DNA from: Fimbriimonas ginsengisoli
GTDB lineage: Bacteria > Armatimonadota > Fimbriimonadia > Fimbriimonadales > Fimbriimonadaceae
Assembly (NCBI GenBank): GCA_016179045.1
Contig: JACOSL010000019.1
Coordinates: 1-35,752 of the forward strand
Direction: 5' to 3'
Length of the DNA stretch: 35,752 bases
The translations under genes and the position numbers were made by a program. Below the pieces are notes generated by a model, which saw nothing but the letters and a program-made list of their open reading frames with translations, did no database searches and was not told where the DNA came from. Position 1 is the stretch's first letter; each line of letters starts with the position of its first letter. Shown piece by piece: positions 24,295-32,475 of this stretch.

Positions 24295-24870
24295 ATGGCC
24301 CATCTGAGAGTGCTGATCGCCGACGACGACCCCATCATCCGCCTCGACCTCAAGCAGATGCTGGAGAACTTGGACTACGAGGTGGTGGGCGAGGCCGCCG
24401 ACGGCAAGGAGGCGGTTTCGCTTGCGCGCGAGACCCAGCCGGACATCTGCATCCTCGACGTGAAGATGCCGGTGATGGACGGCATCGAGGCGGTAACCCA
24501 GATCGCGGAGGAGCAGCTCGCGCCGACTATCCTGTTGACCGCCTACTCCGATCGGGAGCTCGTGGAACGCGCCCGCGAGGCGGGGGTGTTCGCGTATCTG
24601 GTCAAGCCGTTTAAGCCAAGCGACCTGCCGCCTGCGATCGAGGTTGCCCGGGGGCGCTTCGACGCCTGCCGCCAGTTGGAGAAGGAGGTCGGCTCGCTCA
24701 CCGAGCGACTGGAGACGCGCAAGCTGCTCGACCGCGCAAAGGGCATCCTCATGGCCGACCTCGGGGTGAGCGAGGCGGAGGCCTACCGGCGCATTCAGCA
24801 GCAGTCGATGAACACGCGCAAGACGATGAAAGAAATCGCCGAGGCGGTCATCACGGCCAAGAGCGTGTGA
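24295..24870 (+). CDS. Response regulator with ANTAR RNA-binding domain
   Basis: A 191-residue antiterminator-type regulator. The receiver domain (1-115) has D10/D11, phospho-acceptor D55 (CILDVKMP), T82 and K104 (YLVKPF). A short coiled coil leads to an ANTAR domain (about 135-188, RKLLDRAKGILMADLGVSEAEAYRRIQQQSM). ANTAR proteins, once phosphorylated, bind paired hexaloop hairpins in nascent mRNA and prevent termination. No histidine kinase gene and no convincing ANTAR target hairpins were found next to it. The start is the ATG at 24295; an in-frame ATG at 24259 would add 12 residues. Confidence 0.92.
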   Translation: MAHLRVLIADDDPIIRLDLKQMLENLDYEVVGEAADGKEAVSLARETQPDICILDVKMPVMDGIEAVTQIAEEQLAPTILLTAYSDRELVERAREAGVFAYLVKPFKPSDLPPAIEVARGRFDACRQLEKEVGSLTERLETRKLLDRAKGILMADLGVSEAEAYRRIQQQSMNTRKTMKEIAEAVITAKSV

Positions 24871-24871
24871 A

Positions 24872-24916
24872 GGTTGCTTTGCGTGGCTTTGCGATGGCTT
24901 TGCAATGGCTCGGCAT
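24872..24916. repeat. Imperfect 11-bp tandem repeats
   Basis: Just after the ANTAR gene, units such as GGCTTTGCGAT (24885-24895), GGCTTTGCAAT (24896-24906) and GGCTCGGCAT (24907-24916) follow an earlier degenerate copy. Function unknown. Confidence 0.5.
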
Positions 24917-25031
24917 GGCCTCCGCACATCTCCTCTTGCCGAGACGGAATGGCGGCGTTTGCTCGCCAGCCCAGAGCGCCGCGTCCAGCCTCCACCCATT
25001 CACCTCTCGATTGCGTAGCGCGACTCACACG

Positions 25032-25056
25032 CCCTCCCCCGCACCGCAGGGGAGGG
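25032..25056. repeat. Inverted repeat CCCTCCCC/GGGGAGGG
   Basis: Exact 8-bp arms at 25032-25039 and 25049-25056 around a 9-base loop. No T-run follows on either strand, so it is not an obvious terminator. Similar stem sequences are common in dispersed intergenic repeats. Confidence 0.55.
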
Positions 25057-25247
25057 AATCGAGCAGTGACCCGGCGGGACTTGGGAGGTCGCTCTCCTTC
25101 GCGGTGGGTGAGCGCATCGTCTGCTGGCAACGCCAAGGACGGCCTTGCCCAAAAAATGGTGAGCGAGCCCCGATGGAATCGGGACGAGCGAGCCAAGGAA
25201 AATCTTCCCCTCCATCTTCGAAGTGCCGGATTTCCGGGACGTCCTCT

Positions 25248-25280
25248 AAACAATCTTCCCCTTGCGGCGCAGGGGGAAGA
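25248..25280 (-). terminator. Probable intrinsic terminator of the CapA-like gene
   Basis: The arms TCTTCCCC (25254-25261) and GGGGAAGA (25273-25280) are exact complements. With an inner TGC/GCA pairing and one G-T wobble the stem reaches about 12 bp around a 3-base loop. Read on the minus strand, just after the CapA-like stop, it is followed by TTGTTT. Confidence 0.5.
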
Positions 25281-25300
25281 CGACCGAAGGCTTGCCGAGG

Positions 25301-26236
25301 TCAGAAGGGGGTGCTATTCGTGGGCGACGCCTTGCCGTGGCCCTCAAATGGTCGAGGATGTTTCTGACTGGCTGGACGCGCAGGATGCCCCGGCTCGGGC
25401 CTGCCCCCGCGGATCGTCATCGGGATCTTGCGCCAGGCGCGCGCGCCGCTCTTGTCGAGCTCGATCTCCAGCACTCCGGTCTCGCACATCCGCCCAGGCC
25501 GCGCGGCGAACACGAAGTTACCGAGCGAATAAGCGACCACGCAGCGCCGCCCCCCTGCCCGGATCCATTCCACCGGCTGCCACACGTGTGGGTGGCTGCC
25601 GAGCACCACGTCGGCCCCCGCTTGCGCCGCCACCCGCGCGATCCGCCGCTGATGGGCGGTGGGGTGGGTCACGCCCTCCTGACCGGAGTGCATTGCGAGC
25701 ACAACAAGGTCAGCTTTCGATCGGGCGTCGGTCACCGCCCGCGTGATCGCCTGCTCCTCGATGCGGTGGATCAGGCCGCTATGGTCCTCCGTGTAGCCGC
25801 CAAAGCCCACGAACGCGATCTTCAGCCCCTTGCGCTCGATGATGACCGGGTCGTCGTTCGTCCCACAGGCGGCGATGCCCAGCCCGCGTAGGGCGGCGAG
25901 CGTATCGCGGAATCCGTCCGCGCCCGCATCGAACGCATGGTTGTTCGCCACCGAGACCACCGCCAGCCCACTCGAGCGAAGCGCCTCCCCCGTCTCGGGC
26001 CGGCCGATGAGGGTGTACCGCTTCTTCCACGCGCCCTTTCGCTTCGAGAGCGCGCACTCCAAGTTGCCGAAGGCGATGTCGGCGGTGCGGAGCATCGGCG
26101 CCTTCTCGAACGCCCATCCCGGCCCCTTGCGCGCGATCTGCGCCTGCACGCCCCACGTGAGCGACACATCGCCTACCGCCGCCAGGGTGATCTTGCCAGC
26201 GCCTTGAGCGAGGGCAAGGGCAAGGAGGGCCGTCAA
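25301..26236 (-). CDS. CapA-family metallophosphatase-like protein
   Basis: A 311-residue protein of the bacterial capsule-synthesis (PGA_cap, CapA) family with a calcineurin-like fold. Motifs are AAVGDVSLTWG, FGNLECALS, VSVANNHAFDAGADGF, IAFVGFGGYTEDHSG, and the closing VVLGSHPHVWQPVEW and YSLGNFVF. Members help make poly-gamma-glutamate or related envelope polymers, but many homologues outside Bacillus have no proven role. The frame is open into the overlapping dppA gene, so the start is uncertain. I prefer the TTG at 26236, just past the dppA stop, giving a short hydrophobic leader (TALLALALAQ); an ATG at 26326 would overlap dppA. The last 30 residues are His/Pro-rich and atypical. Confidence 0.8.
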   Translation of the reverse strand: MTALLALALAQGAGKITLAAVGDVSLTWGVQAQIARKGPGWAFEKAPMLRTADIAFGNLECALSKRKGAWKKRYTLIGRPETGEALRSSGLAVVSVANNHAFDAGADGFRDTLAALRGLGIAACGTNDDPVIIERKGLKIAFVGFGGYTEDHSGLIHRIEEQAITRAVTDARSKADLVVLAMHSGQEGVTHPTAHQRRIARVAAQAGADVVLGSHPHVWQPVEWIRAGGRRCVVAYSLGNFVFAARPGRMCETGVLEIELDKSGARAWRKIPMTIRGGRPEPGHPARPASQKHPRPFEGHGKASPTNSTPF

Positions 26237-26238
26237 CC

Positions 26239-27078
26239 CTAATCGTCCGCCTTGCGGCCGACCATCGACAGCCGAAACACCACCTGCATCAGCCGGTGAG
26301 CGGAGAGGAAGTCGGGCCGGGTCCATTCCAGCGTGTACCCGTCCACCCGCGTCACGCCCTCGACGATCGTTCCCGGATCGGCCTCGTCGGTGGTCACGAA
26401 TTCGGCGCGCATCGTCACCGGACCGGGGCAGCGGGCAGGCTTGATCCGGGAAGCGCCCTCGACCCCACGCTTGGACGCCGCCTCGATGCCCGGCCCGGTA
26501 ACGCTCGGGTGCAGGCACCGCGCGGCCGAATGCGCCATGCCTTGCTTGGTCGCGAACGTCTCGACGAACGGCACCATGCGGCGAGCCTCCTCGCAGCCGC
26601 TCTCGTCGCTGCTGACCGCCACCAGCGGCACCCCATATTCGGCCGCCACCGCCGCGCTCGTCGCGATCTCGCCCCAAGCCTCGCCGTTCACCAGGAATCG
26701 GTGCAGTCCCCCGACGAGCGCGTGATCCATCACCCCCGGGCTGCCGCCAGGCATCACGTGGTAGCCGACGAGCATCGCGGCCCCGAACGAGGAGTCGACG
26801 CCGTCCATCATGCCGTCCTTCTCGCCCCCGAAGCCCGATATCAGCTCGATTCCCGTCTCGAGCTCATCGATAAGCAGGTTTTTGCAAGTCCAATGGGCGT
26901 CCTTGACCACGATTCGCTTGGCCCCCGCCAACCGCGCGCCCCGGATGGCCGCGTTCACGTCGTGGGTCATCATGCGCCGCGCATATGGGTATTCGGATTT
27001 GCCGTCCGGGTGGTCGCACTGGGAAAAGGAAACGGTGCCGGTGATGCCTTCGAGGTCCACCGAGATGAACACGTCCAT
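26239..27078 (-). CDS. dppA: D-aminopeptidase, M55 family (DppA-like)
   Basis: A 279-residue zinc aminopeptidase, known in Bacillus for D-Ala-D-Ala cleavage and D-amino-acid scavenging. The start SVDLEGITG supplies D8 and E10, both metal ligands in the family. H62 (KDAHW) and H107 (VGYHVMPG) fit the remaining ligands, and H119 in MDHAL is a candidate catalytic residue. The downstream CapA-like gene begins 2 bases after its stop, so the two are probably co-transcribed. No signal peptide; probably cytoplasmic. It is divergent from the DUF4349-like gene, with 47 bases between the starts. Confidence 0.88.
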   Translation of the reverse strand: MDVFISVDLEGITGTVSFSQCDHPDGKSEYPYARRMMTHDVNAAIRGARLAGAKRIVVKDAHWTCKNLLIDELETGIELISGFGGEKDGMMDGVDSSFGAAMLVGYHVMPGGSPGVMDHALVGGLHRFLVNGEAWGEIATSAAVAAEYGVPLVAVSSDESGCEEARRMVPFVETFATKQGMAHSAARCLHPSVTGPGIEAASKRGVEGASRIKPARCPGPVTMRAEFVTTDEADPGTIVEGVTRVDGYTLEWTRPDFLSAHRLMQVVFRLSMVGRKADD

Positions 27079-27125
27079 GGCCCATTGTGACCGTGGCGGC
27101 TCGCGAACCGGCTACCATTGGGGAG

Positions 27126-27962
27126 ATGGACCCGAAGCCGGAAGCGCGATCGTTCGGCCTCAAGGTGGCCCTATCAATCGGGGGCCTCGCGGTCGGGCTC
27201 GCGCTCGTGCTCGTGTTTCTCAAGCTTGCGAGGGTCGAGCGGTCGCCAGCGTCGGTGTCGGCACGCCAGCCCGTTGCGAGCGCCGCGCCGACGGCCCAGG
27301 CGCCACAAGCGACTCAAGCGGTGACTTCAGACGCCAAGCCGCCAACCGATCAGCCCAAGGAAGTGCCGCCCCTCGATCCAATCGGGACGGGGAAGTCGAT
27401 CGTGCCGATCGGGGGCAAGATTCCCGCGGTGCCACCCCCGTCCATCCCGCCCGTCGCGACGACCAAGCTGCCCAGCGCCGCGCCGCCCGCGGTGGTCGCG
27501 CCAGCGCCGTCGCAACTGGTGATCGGCCTTGTTCGAGGCATCGCTGCGCCCGATCTCGAATCAAGAGCCCGCGCGCTCGCAGCAGCGCTCGGGTGAACTG
27601 CAAGGGCCTATCAGCGATCTGTGGGCAAGGGCGATCCGGACAGTGGGGTCATCATGCTCGTGCCGCCAGCCAAGCTCGAAGAAGCCCTGACCAAACTCAG
27701 AAGCTCGCTGAAATTCGAAGAAGGCGAAAGCTGGGAAGGCACACCGGGCGCCCGGGCCTCCCGTCTGACCGCCTCCATCCGTACCGCGATCGCCGATCTC
27801 GGCGTCAAGCGAAGCGAGCTGCTAATCCGCTACTACGAGGACGCGCCATCGGTCAAGGCGATCGACGAGCAGATCGAGAGCGCCAGGGCCTCGCTCGCGA
27901 GTCTGCGCCTCGGCTCCGAAACCGACCGGTTCGCCGTCATACAAGTGGCGCTTGCGCACTGA
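27126..27962 (+). pseudogene. DUF4349-like membrane protein interrupted by an in-frame TGA
   Basis: The frame from the ATG at 27126 encodes a membrane segment (about 11-37, FGLKVALSIGGLAVGLALVLVF) and a Pro/Ala linker. It then encodes the first half of a DUF4349-type domain (QLVIGLVRGIAAPDLESRARALAAALG) and stops at TGA, 27594-27596. The same frame continues without further interruption to 27962 with the second half: TARAYQRSV, IMLVPPAKLEEALTKLRSS, a coiled coil RSELLIRYYEDAPSVKAIDEQIE, and the end strand RFAVIQVALAH. In this family the position usually holds a second glycine, and GGA to TGA is one base change. So this is either a nonsense mutation, a base-call error, or, less likely, readthrough. 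Alternatively two short genes are present. Confidence 0.65.
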
Positions 27963-28042
27963 CGGGCGGCGGAAGCCGCCGCAATGATGTTGCAACAAGG
28001 CGGCTCGGGCGAGTCGCTCAAGGGTAGATTAAGGGCCAGCAC

Positions 28043-29380
28043 ATGTCGGAGTGGATCAACACCCTGCACCCCGCTTGGCAGGCTCTGATTCGTGTTCTTC
28101 TCGTCGTTCTCCCGATCTTGATGCTCGTGCCCGGCATGATCTGGTGGGAGCGCCGCCTGCTCAGTTGGATGCAGGACCGGATCGGCCCCAACCGCGTCGC
28201 CACCATCACTTGGTCGAAGACCAGCCGCCTCGTGCCCGGGTTCTTGCGAGGCAAGAAAACCCATTTCTTCGGGCTCATTCAGCCTATCGCGGACGGCGTC
28301 AAGCTCTTCCTGAAAGAGGACATCACGCCCGCCGCGGTGGACCGCGTGGTGTATTTCATCGCCCCCGCTGTGGCGCTTTTTCCCGCTTTCGCCCTGGGCG
28401 GCACGCTGCCTTGGGGGCCGTTTCCGGCCCTGACCCCGATCGCCGACGTCAACATCGGCGTGTTATATGTTCTCGCGGTCAGCTCGCTGGGCGTGTATGG
28501 GGTCGTGCTGGGCGGATACGCCTCCGACAACAAATACTCGCTGATGGGCGGCCTTCGCTCTTCTGCCCAGCTCATAAGCTACGAGCTTGCGATGGGCATG
28601 TCGCTGGCGGGGGTGGTGATGGCGACCGGCTCGCTCAAGATCACCGAGATGGTGAAGGCCCAGGAAGCGCCGCTTTGGGGGGCGGTGCCCACGCTTCAGA
28701 ACTGGTTCATCTTCACGCCGTTCGGCTTCATTTCGGCGGTGGTGTTTCTGGTGTGCATGGTGGCGGAGACCAACCGCGCGCCCTTCGATCTCCCGGAAGC
28801 GGAAAACGAATTGATCGCGGGCTATCACACCGAGTATTCGTCGATGAAGTTCGCGGTGTTCTTCATGGGCGAGTACGCGGCGATGTTCGTCTTCAGCGGG
28901 GTGTTTGCCGCCGTGTTCTTGGGCGGCTACAACCTACTTCCGATCAGGTGGGATGAGACGGCGACCGCCGTTCCCGCGATGGCGGGGCTCTTCAAGTTCC
29001 TCGGCCAGATGAACGGCGCGCTCGCCGGCTTCTGGTTCCTCGGCAAGTGCGCGCTTGGGATTACGGCATACATTTGGCTTCGCGCGACGCTGCCTAGGCT
29101 GCGCTACGACCAGCTCATGTCGCTCGGCTGGCGCTCGCTGTTGCCGCTTGCGGTTTCGAACCTCATCGTGGTCGCCCTCTGGATCGTGTGCACGGAGGTG
29201 TACGGAGCGAGCGCGGCGTGGATCGCGGTTGTTGCCGCCGGCATCGCTCTGAGCGTCGCGGCAGGGGTGGCGCATCGGATCGCCCAGCGCGGGCGGCCCA
29301 ACCTCGAGGTGCGTGGCGTCAGGCTCGTAGGCGGTAATCCCGCCCAAGACGAGGCCGTCGTGGGGGGCCCGGCGGCCTAA
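28043..29380 (+). CDS. nuoH: NADH-quinone oxidoreductase subunit H
   Basis: A 445-residue membrane subunit of complex I that forms part of the quinone site at the base of the membrane arm. AAGGG at 28031-28035 precedes the ATG. Family stretches are WWERRLLSWMQDRIGPNRV, GLIQPIADGVKLFLKED, SLMGGLRSSAQLISYELAMG and AETNRAPFDLPEAENELIAGYHTEYSSMKF. It is roughly 80-100 residues longer than many NuoH proteins because of extra C-terminal hydrophobic segments and a tail. It is the first nuo gene here; nuoA-G are not upstream, and nuoI does not follow. Confidence 0.95.
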   Translation: MSEWINTLHPAWQALIRVLLVVLPILMLVPGMIWWERRLLSWMQDRIGPNRVATITWSKTSRLVPGFLRGKKTHFFGLIQPIADGVKLFLKEDITPAAVDRVVYFIAPAVALFPAFALGGTLPWGPFPALTPIADVNIGVLYVLAVSSLGVYGVVLGGYASDNKYSLMGGLRSSAQLISYELAMGMSLAGVVMATGSLKITEMVKAQEAPLWGAVPTLQNWFIFTPFGFISAVVFLVCMVAETNRAPFDLPEAENELIAGYHTEYSSMKFAVFFMGEYAAMFVFSGVFAAVFLGGYNLLPIRWDETATAVPAMAGLFKFLGQMNGALAGFWFLGKCALGITAYIWLRATLPRLRYDQLMSLGWRSLLPLAVSNLIVVALWIVCTEVYGASAAWIAVVAAGIALSVAAGVAHRIAQRGRPNLEVRGVRLVGGNPAQDEAVVGGPAA

Positions 29381-29426
29381 AGGGCGGCGGAACCATGGAC
29401 GGTCTCACAAACGGCAAGGAGGGGAG

Positions 29427-29945
29427 TTGGAAGGCGTAGCCCAGTCGCCCAACCTGCTTGTTTTTGCCGCGTTCGCGGGGGTGGCCGCGCTTGCCGCGAT
29501 CGGCGTGGTCGCGTTTCCAAGCGCCTTGCGGTCGGCCCTTTGCCTGGTCATCAACTTCTTCGTGCTCGCGTTTCTGTATTTCTCGCTGGGGGCGGAGCTC
29601 CTCGGCATCACCCAGATCGTGGTGTACACGGGCGCGATCATGGTGCTGTTCCTCTTCGTGATCATGCTTTTGAAGCTGCAAGCCCCGGCCCTGCTTCACG
29701 AAAGGCAAGACTTCAAAATTCCGCTCGGTCTCGCCTTCGGGGCTGCGCTCTTCGCGCTGATCGGGGCGCAAGTGCTGGGGCCGCTGCAAGGGGTGTTTCA
29801 AATGCGGGCGGACCCCGGCTACGGCGCCCCCGAGCCGGTCGGCCGCGCTCTCTTCAGCCTTTACCTTTGGCCCTTCGAACTCGCCAGCGTTCTGCTCCTG
29901 ATCGGTATCGTGGGCTCGATCCTGCTCGCCAAGAGGAAGCTATGA
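29427..29945 (+). CDS. nuoJ: NADH-quinone oxidoreductase subunit J
   Basis: A 172-residue membrane subunit between NuoH and the antiporter-like subunits. The TTG start at 29427 is supported by AAGGAGGGG just upstream. Five hydrophobic segments are visible, with the conserved TM3 region [25 protein letters not shown] that carries the pi-bulge of complex I. It follows nuoH directly by 46 bases, with no nuoI between, and overlaps nuoK by 4 bases (ATGA). Confidence 0.93.
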   Translation: MEGVAQSPNLLVFAAFAGVAALAAIGVVAFPSALRSALCLVINFFVLAFLYFSLGAELLGITQIVVYTGAIMVLFLFVIMLLKLQAPALLHERQDFKIPLGLAFGAALFALIGAQVLGPLQGVFQMRADPGYGAPEPVGRALFSLYLWPFELASVLLLIGIVGSILLAKRKL

Positions 29946-30289
29946 CCGGAGTCCCCCTCGTGGCCTACCTCGCCTTGGGGCTGCTGCTATTTACGCTCGG
30001 CGTCGTCGGCGTGATCGTGCGGCGCAATCCGATCGTGGTGTTCATGAGCATCGAGCTGATGCTCAACGCAGTGAATCTGACCTTCCTCGCGTTTGCGCGC
30101 TATCTGCCCGCCACCGGCATGAAGACGACGCGCGACCTGGCCCACGGCGCGATGGCGGGGCAGATGGCGGTGATTCTGGTGATGGCGGTGGCGGCGGCCG
30201 AGGTGGCGGTCGGGCTCGGCATCATCATGGCGATCTTTCGCTTGCGCGACGATCTGGACATCGACGAGATGAACCTACTCAAGGGATGA
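29942..30289 (+). CDS. nuoK: NADH-quinone oxidoreductase subunit K
   Basis: A 115-residue three-helix membrane subunit. The two buried glutamates typical of the proton pathway are in [12 protein letters not shown] and [11 protein letters not shown]. The ATG overlaps the nuoJ stop, and its stop overlaps the nuoL start (ATGA at 30286-30289). The larger open frame upstream is not coding. Confidence 0.94.
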   Translation: MTGVPLVAYLALGLLLFTLGVVGVIVRRNPIVVFMSIELMLNAVNLTFLAFARYLPATGMKTTRDLAHGAMAGQMAVILVMAVAAAEVAVGLGIIMAIFRLRDDLDIDEMNLLKG

Positions 30290-32475
30290 AGGGCCAGTTC
30301 GACGCGATCATGTGGACTCTGTGGCTCCCGCTCATCGGGTCGCTGGTTCAAGCGCTGTTCGGCAAATGGGTGATCGGCCGGCTCGGCACCGCTTCCGGCC
30401 GGCGCGTCATGGGCTTTCTTGCCGTCTTGCCCGTTTTCGCCGCCTTCGGGGTTGGGGTATGGGCCACGGCCAAGCTCGCCTCCATCGAGCCCGATGCGCG
30501 CGTGGCCACCGTCACCCTCTTCGACTGGATCCGCATCCAGGGCCTGCGCGTGCCGATGGAGTTTCGGGTCGATACGCTCTCGCTCACGATGGTTCTCATC
30601 GTGACGGGAGTTGGGGCCCTCATCCACCTCTACGCCACCGGCTACATGGGCGAAGAGCGCGACTACCCGCGTTTTTTCACCTACATGAACCTGTTTATCG
30701 TGCTTATGCTCGTGCTCGTGCTCGCGGGCAATCTCGCCGTGATGTTCATCGGCTGGGAAGGGGTCGGGCTGTGCTCATATCTGCTGATCGGCTTTTGGTA
30801 TCGAGACCTATCCAACGCCCGAGCGGCGAACAAGGCGTTCATCGTGAACCGCATCGGCGACTGGGGGATGACGCTTGGAATGTTCCTGCTCGTCGTGCTG
30901 ACCGTGGGCAACTGGGACAAGCTGAGCCTCCAAAGCGACCGGCTGCTCAGCTTCGACACGATCTTCGCCAACATGCACAGCATCTTCGGCGGGCATCCGG
31001 TGATGACCACCGCCATCGCCCTGCTGCTCTTCGTGGGCGCGTGCGGAAAGTCGGCCCAGTTTCCCCTCTACTTCTGGCTTCCGGATGCGATGGCGGGCCC
31101 GACCCCCGTCTCCGCCCTCATCCACGCCGCCACCATGGTCACGGCGGGAGTGTTCATGGTGAACCGCATGCACGTGGTGTTTGAATACTCGCCGGTCGCA
31201 AGCGCGGTTATGGCGGCAATCGGCGCGTTCACCGCGTTCTTTGCCGCCCTCATCGCGTTTGGTCAAACTGACATCAAGAGGGTTCTAGCCTATTCGACCG
31301 TCTCGCAGCTTGGGTTCATGTTCGTGGCGTGCGGCGCGGGCGTCTACTGGGCGGGCATATTCCACGTCACCACCCACGCTTTCTTCAAGGCCCTCTTGTT
31401 CCTTGGGGCGGGCGCAGTGATCTACGCGATGGCCCATGAGCAGGACATGCGGAGCTACGGGCGGCTGTGGAAGTACCTGCCGATAACGGCCGCGACAATG
31501 TTCGTCGCATATCTCGCGATCTCGGGCGTCCCCGGGCTTTCCGGCTACTACTCCAAGGAGGCGATCCTCGGCGGCGCGCTGGCGGGTGAGCATGCCACCA
31601 TCGGCACCGTCGAACTTGGCGTTTACTCGGGCTGGCTCGCGCTGTTCGTAGCGATGCTTACCGCTTGGTACATGACCCGGCTGACCTGGCTCACCTTCTT
31701 TGGCAAGACGGAGCGCTGGCGCTCGCTTCCCGCACCCGAGGAGCAGGACCACAGCGAGGCGCACGAGACCCACGGGCACGAGGAGCACGGGCCGGACGAG
31801 CACGGCTTCTTCTACTCCGCCGAGGAAATGGCGGCGAGGGAAGCGGAGGAGGGGCACGAGGAGCATCACGGGCTCGATGGGAGCCACGCACCGCGCGAAG
31901 CCCCGCCGAGCATGACGATCCCCCTCATCATCCTTGCCGCGTGCTCGGTCGGCGCCGGCTTCTACTTGGAGCAGGGCGATAAGTTCAAGACGTGGCTTTA
32001 CCCCAGCGATCTGCCCGTGCTCGAGCATGTGCGCGAGCATCCGAACGTACTTTTCCGGTTCCTAGGGTTCGCGGTGAACCTGCCCGCGCTTTCGATCTTT
32101 GCCGCGGCGTGTGGAATCTTCTGCGGCGTGCTCATCTACTCGCGCGGCTTGCCGAGGCGCGAGGGTTGGAATCTTGCCGGTTGGGGGCGTTTCCGCAGGG
32201 CGGCGCGCCGCCAATTCGGCTATGACGACGCGCTGATGTCGGCGGCGGTGGACGGCGGGCGCGAGGTCGGCCAGGCCATCTGGTTGAACTTCGATGCGGG
32301 CATCATCGATGGCGCGGTGAACGGAATCGCCCGGCTGTTTGGCCTGCTCGGGTCCGGCCTTCGTCGCGCCCAGACCGGCCTCGTTCGCTCGTACGCTCTC
32401 CTCATGCTCATAGGCGGGGTTGCGCTCATCGGCTGGATGGCCTACGCGCTTTGGCGCTTCGGAGGAGGCCAATGA
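30286..32475 (+). CDS. nuoL: NADH-quinone oxidoreductase subunit L
   Basis: A 729-residue antiporter-like subunit with the long lateral helix of complex I. Family signatures are [76 protein letters not shown] and [18 protein letters not shown], each read as a separate block. The C-terminal region after about residue 550 contains the lateral-helix and final membrane segments. Between the antiporter core and this region lies an unusual hydrophilic loop of about 60 residues with ten His and many Glu residues (about 484-542). Overlaps nuoK and nuoM by ATGA. Confidence 0.95.
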   Translation: MKGQFDAIMWTLWLPLIGSLVQALFGKWVIGRLGTASGRRVMGFLAVLPVFAAFGVGVWATAKLASIEPDARVATVTLFDWIRIQGLRVPMEFRVDTLSLTMVLIVTGVGALIHLYATGYMGEERDYPRFFTYMNLFIVLMLVLVLAGNLAVMFIGWEGVGLCSYLLIGFWYRDLSNARAANKAFIVNRIGDWGMTLGMFLLVVLTVGNWDKLSLQSDRLLSFDTIFANMHSIFGGHPVMTTAIALLLFVGACGKSAQFPLYFWLPDAMAGPTPVSALIHAATMVTAGVFMVNRMHVVFEYSPVASAVMAAIGAFTAFFAALIAFGQTDIKRVLAYSTVSQLGFMFVACGAGVYWAGIFHVTTHAFFKALLFLGAGAVIYAMAHEQDMRSYGRLWKYLPITAATMFVAYLAISGVPGLSGYYSKEAILGGALAGEHATIGTVELGVYSGWLALFVAMLTAWYMTRLTWLTFFGKTERWRSLPAPEEQDHSEAHETHGHEEHGPDEHGFFYSAEEMAAREAEEGHEEHHGLDGSHAPREAPPSMTIPLIILAACSVGAGFYLEQGDKFKTWLYPSDLPVLEHVREHPNVLFRFLGFAVNLPALSIFAAACGIFCGVLIYSRGLPRREGWNLAGWGRFRRAARRQFGYDDALMSAAVDGGREVGQAIWLNFDAGIIDGAVNGIARLFGLLGSGLRRAQTGLVRSYALLMLIGGVALIGWMAYALWRFGGGQ

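Larger units (their letters stand above)
24871..25300. other. Hairpin-rich non-coding region
   Basis: About 430 bases between the convergent ANTAR regulator and CapA-like gene, with no gene that I can support. Open frames here are compositional. It contains imperfect 11-base tandem repeats, a hairpin with CCCTCCCC arms, the hairpin 25169-25183 (CCCGAT-GGA-ATCGGG) flanked by direct repeats GAGCGAGCC (25161-25169, 25186-25194), a small hairpin at 25226-25237, an 11-base direct repeat AATCTTCCCCT (25201-25211, 25252-25262) and a terminator-like hairpin. The pattern resembles a decayed mobile or intergenic repeat element. Confidence 0.55.

Noticed and set aside
25032-25056. Terminator of the ANTAR regulator gene
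   Set aside because: The stem is good, but no T-run follows on either strand and it lies 160 bases past the stop.
24874-25746. Plus-strand open frame through the hairpin-rich region
   Set aside because: It runs from non-coding repeats into antisense of the CapA-like gene and has no ribosome-binding site or domain.
27594-27596. TGA as a recoded glycine or selenocysteine codon
   Set aside because: TGA is the stop of several sound genes here, prfB is present, and no selenocysteine insertion element is visible; mutation or base-call error is simpler.
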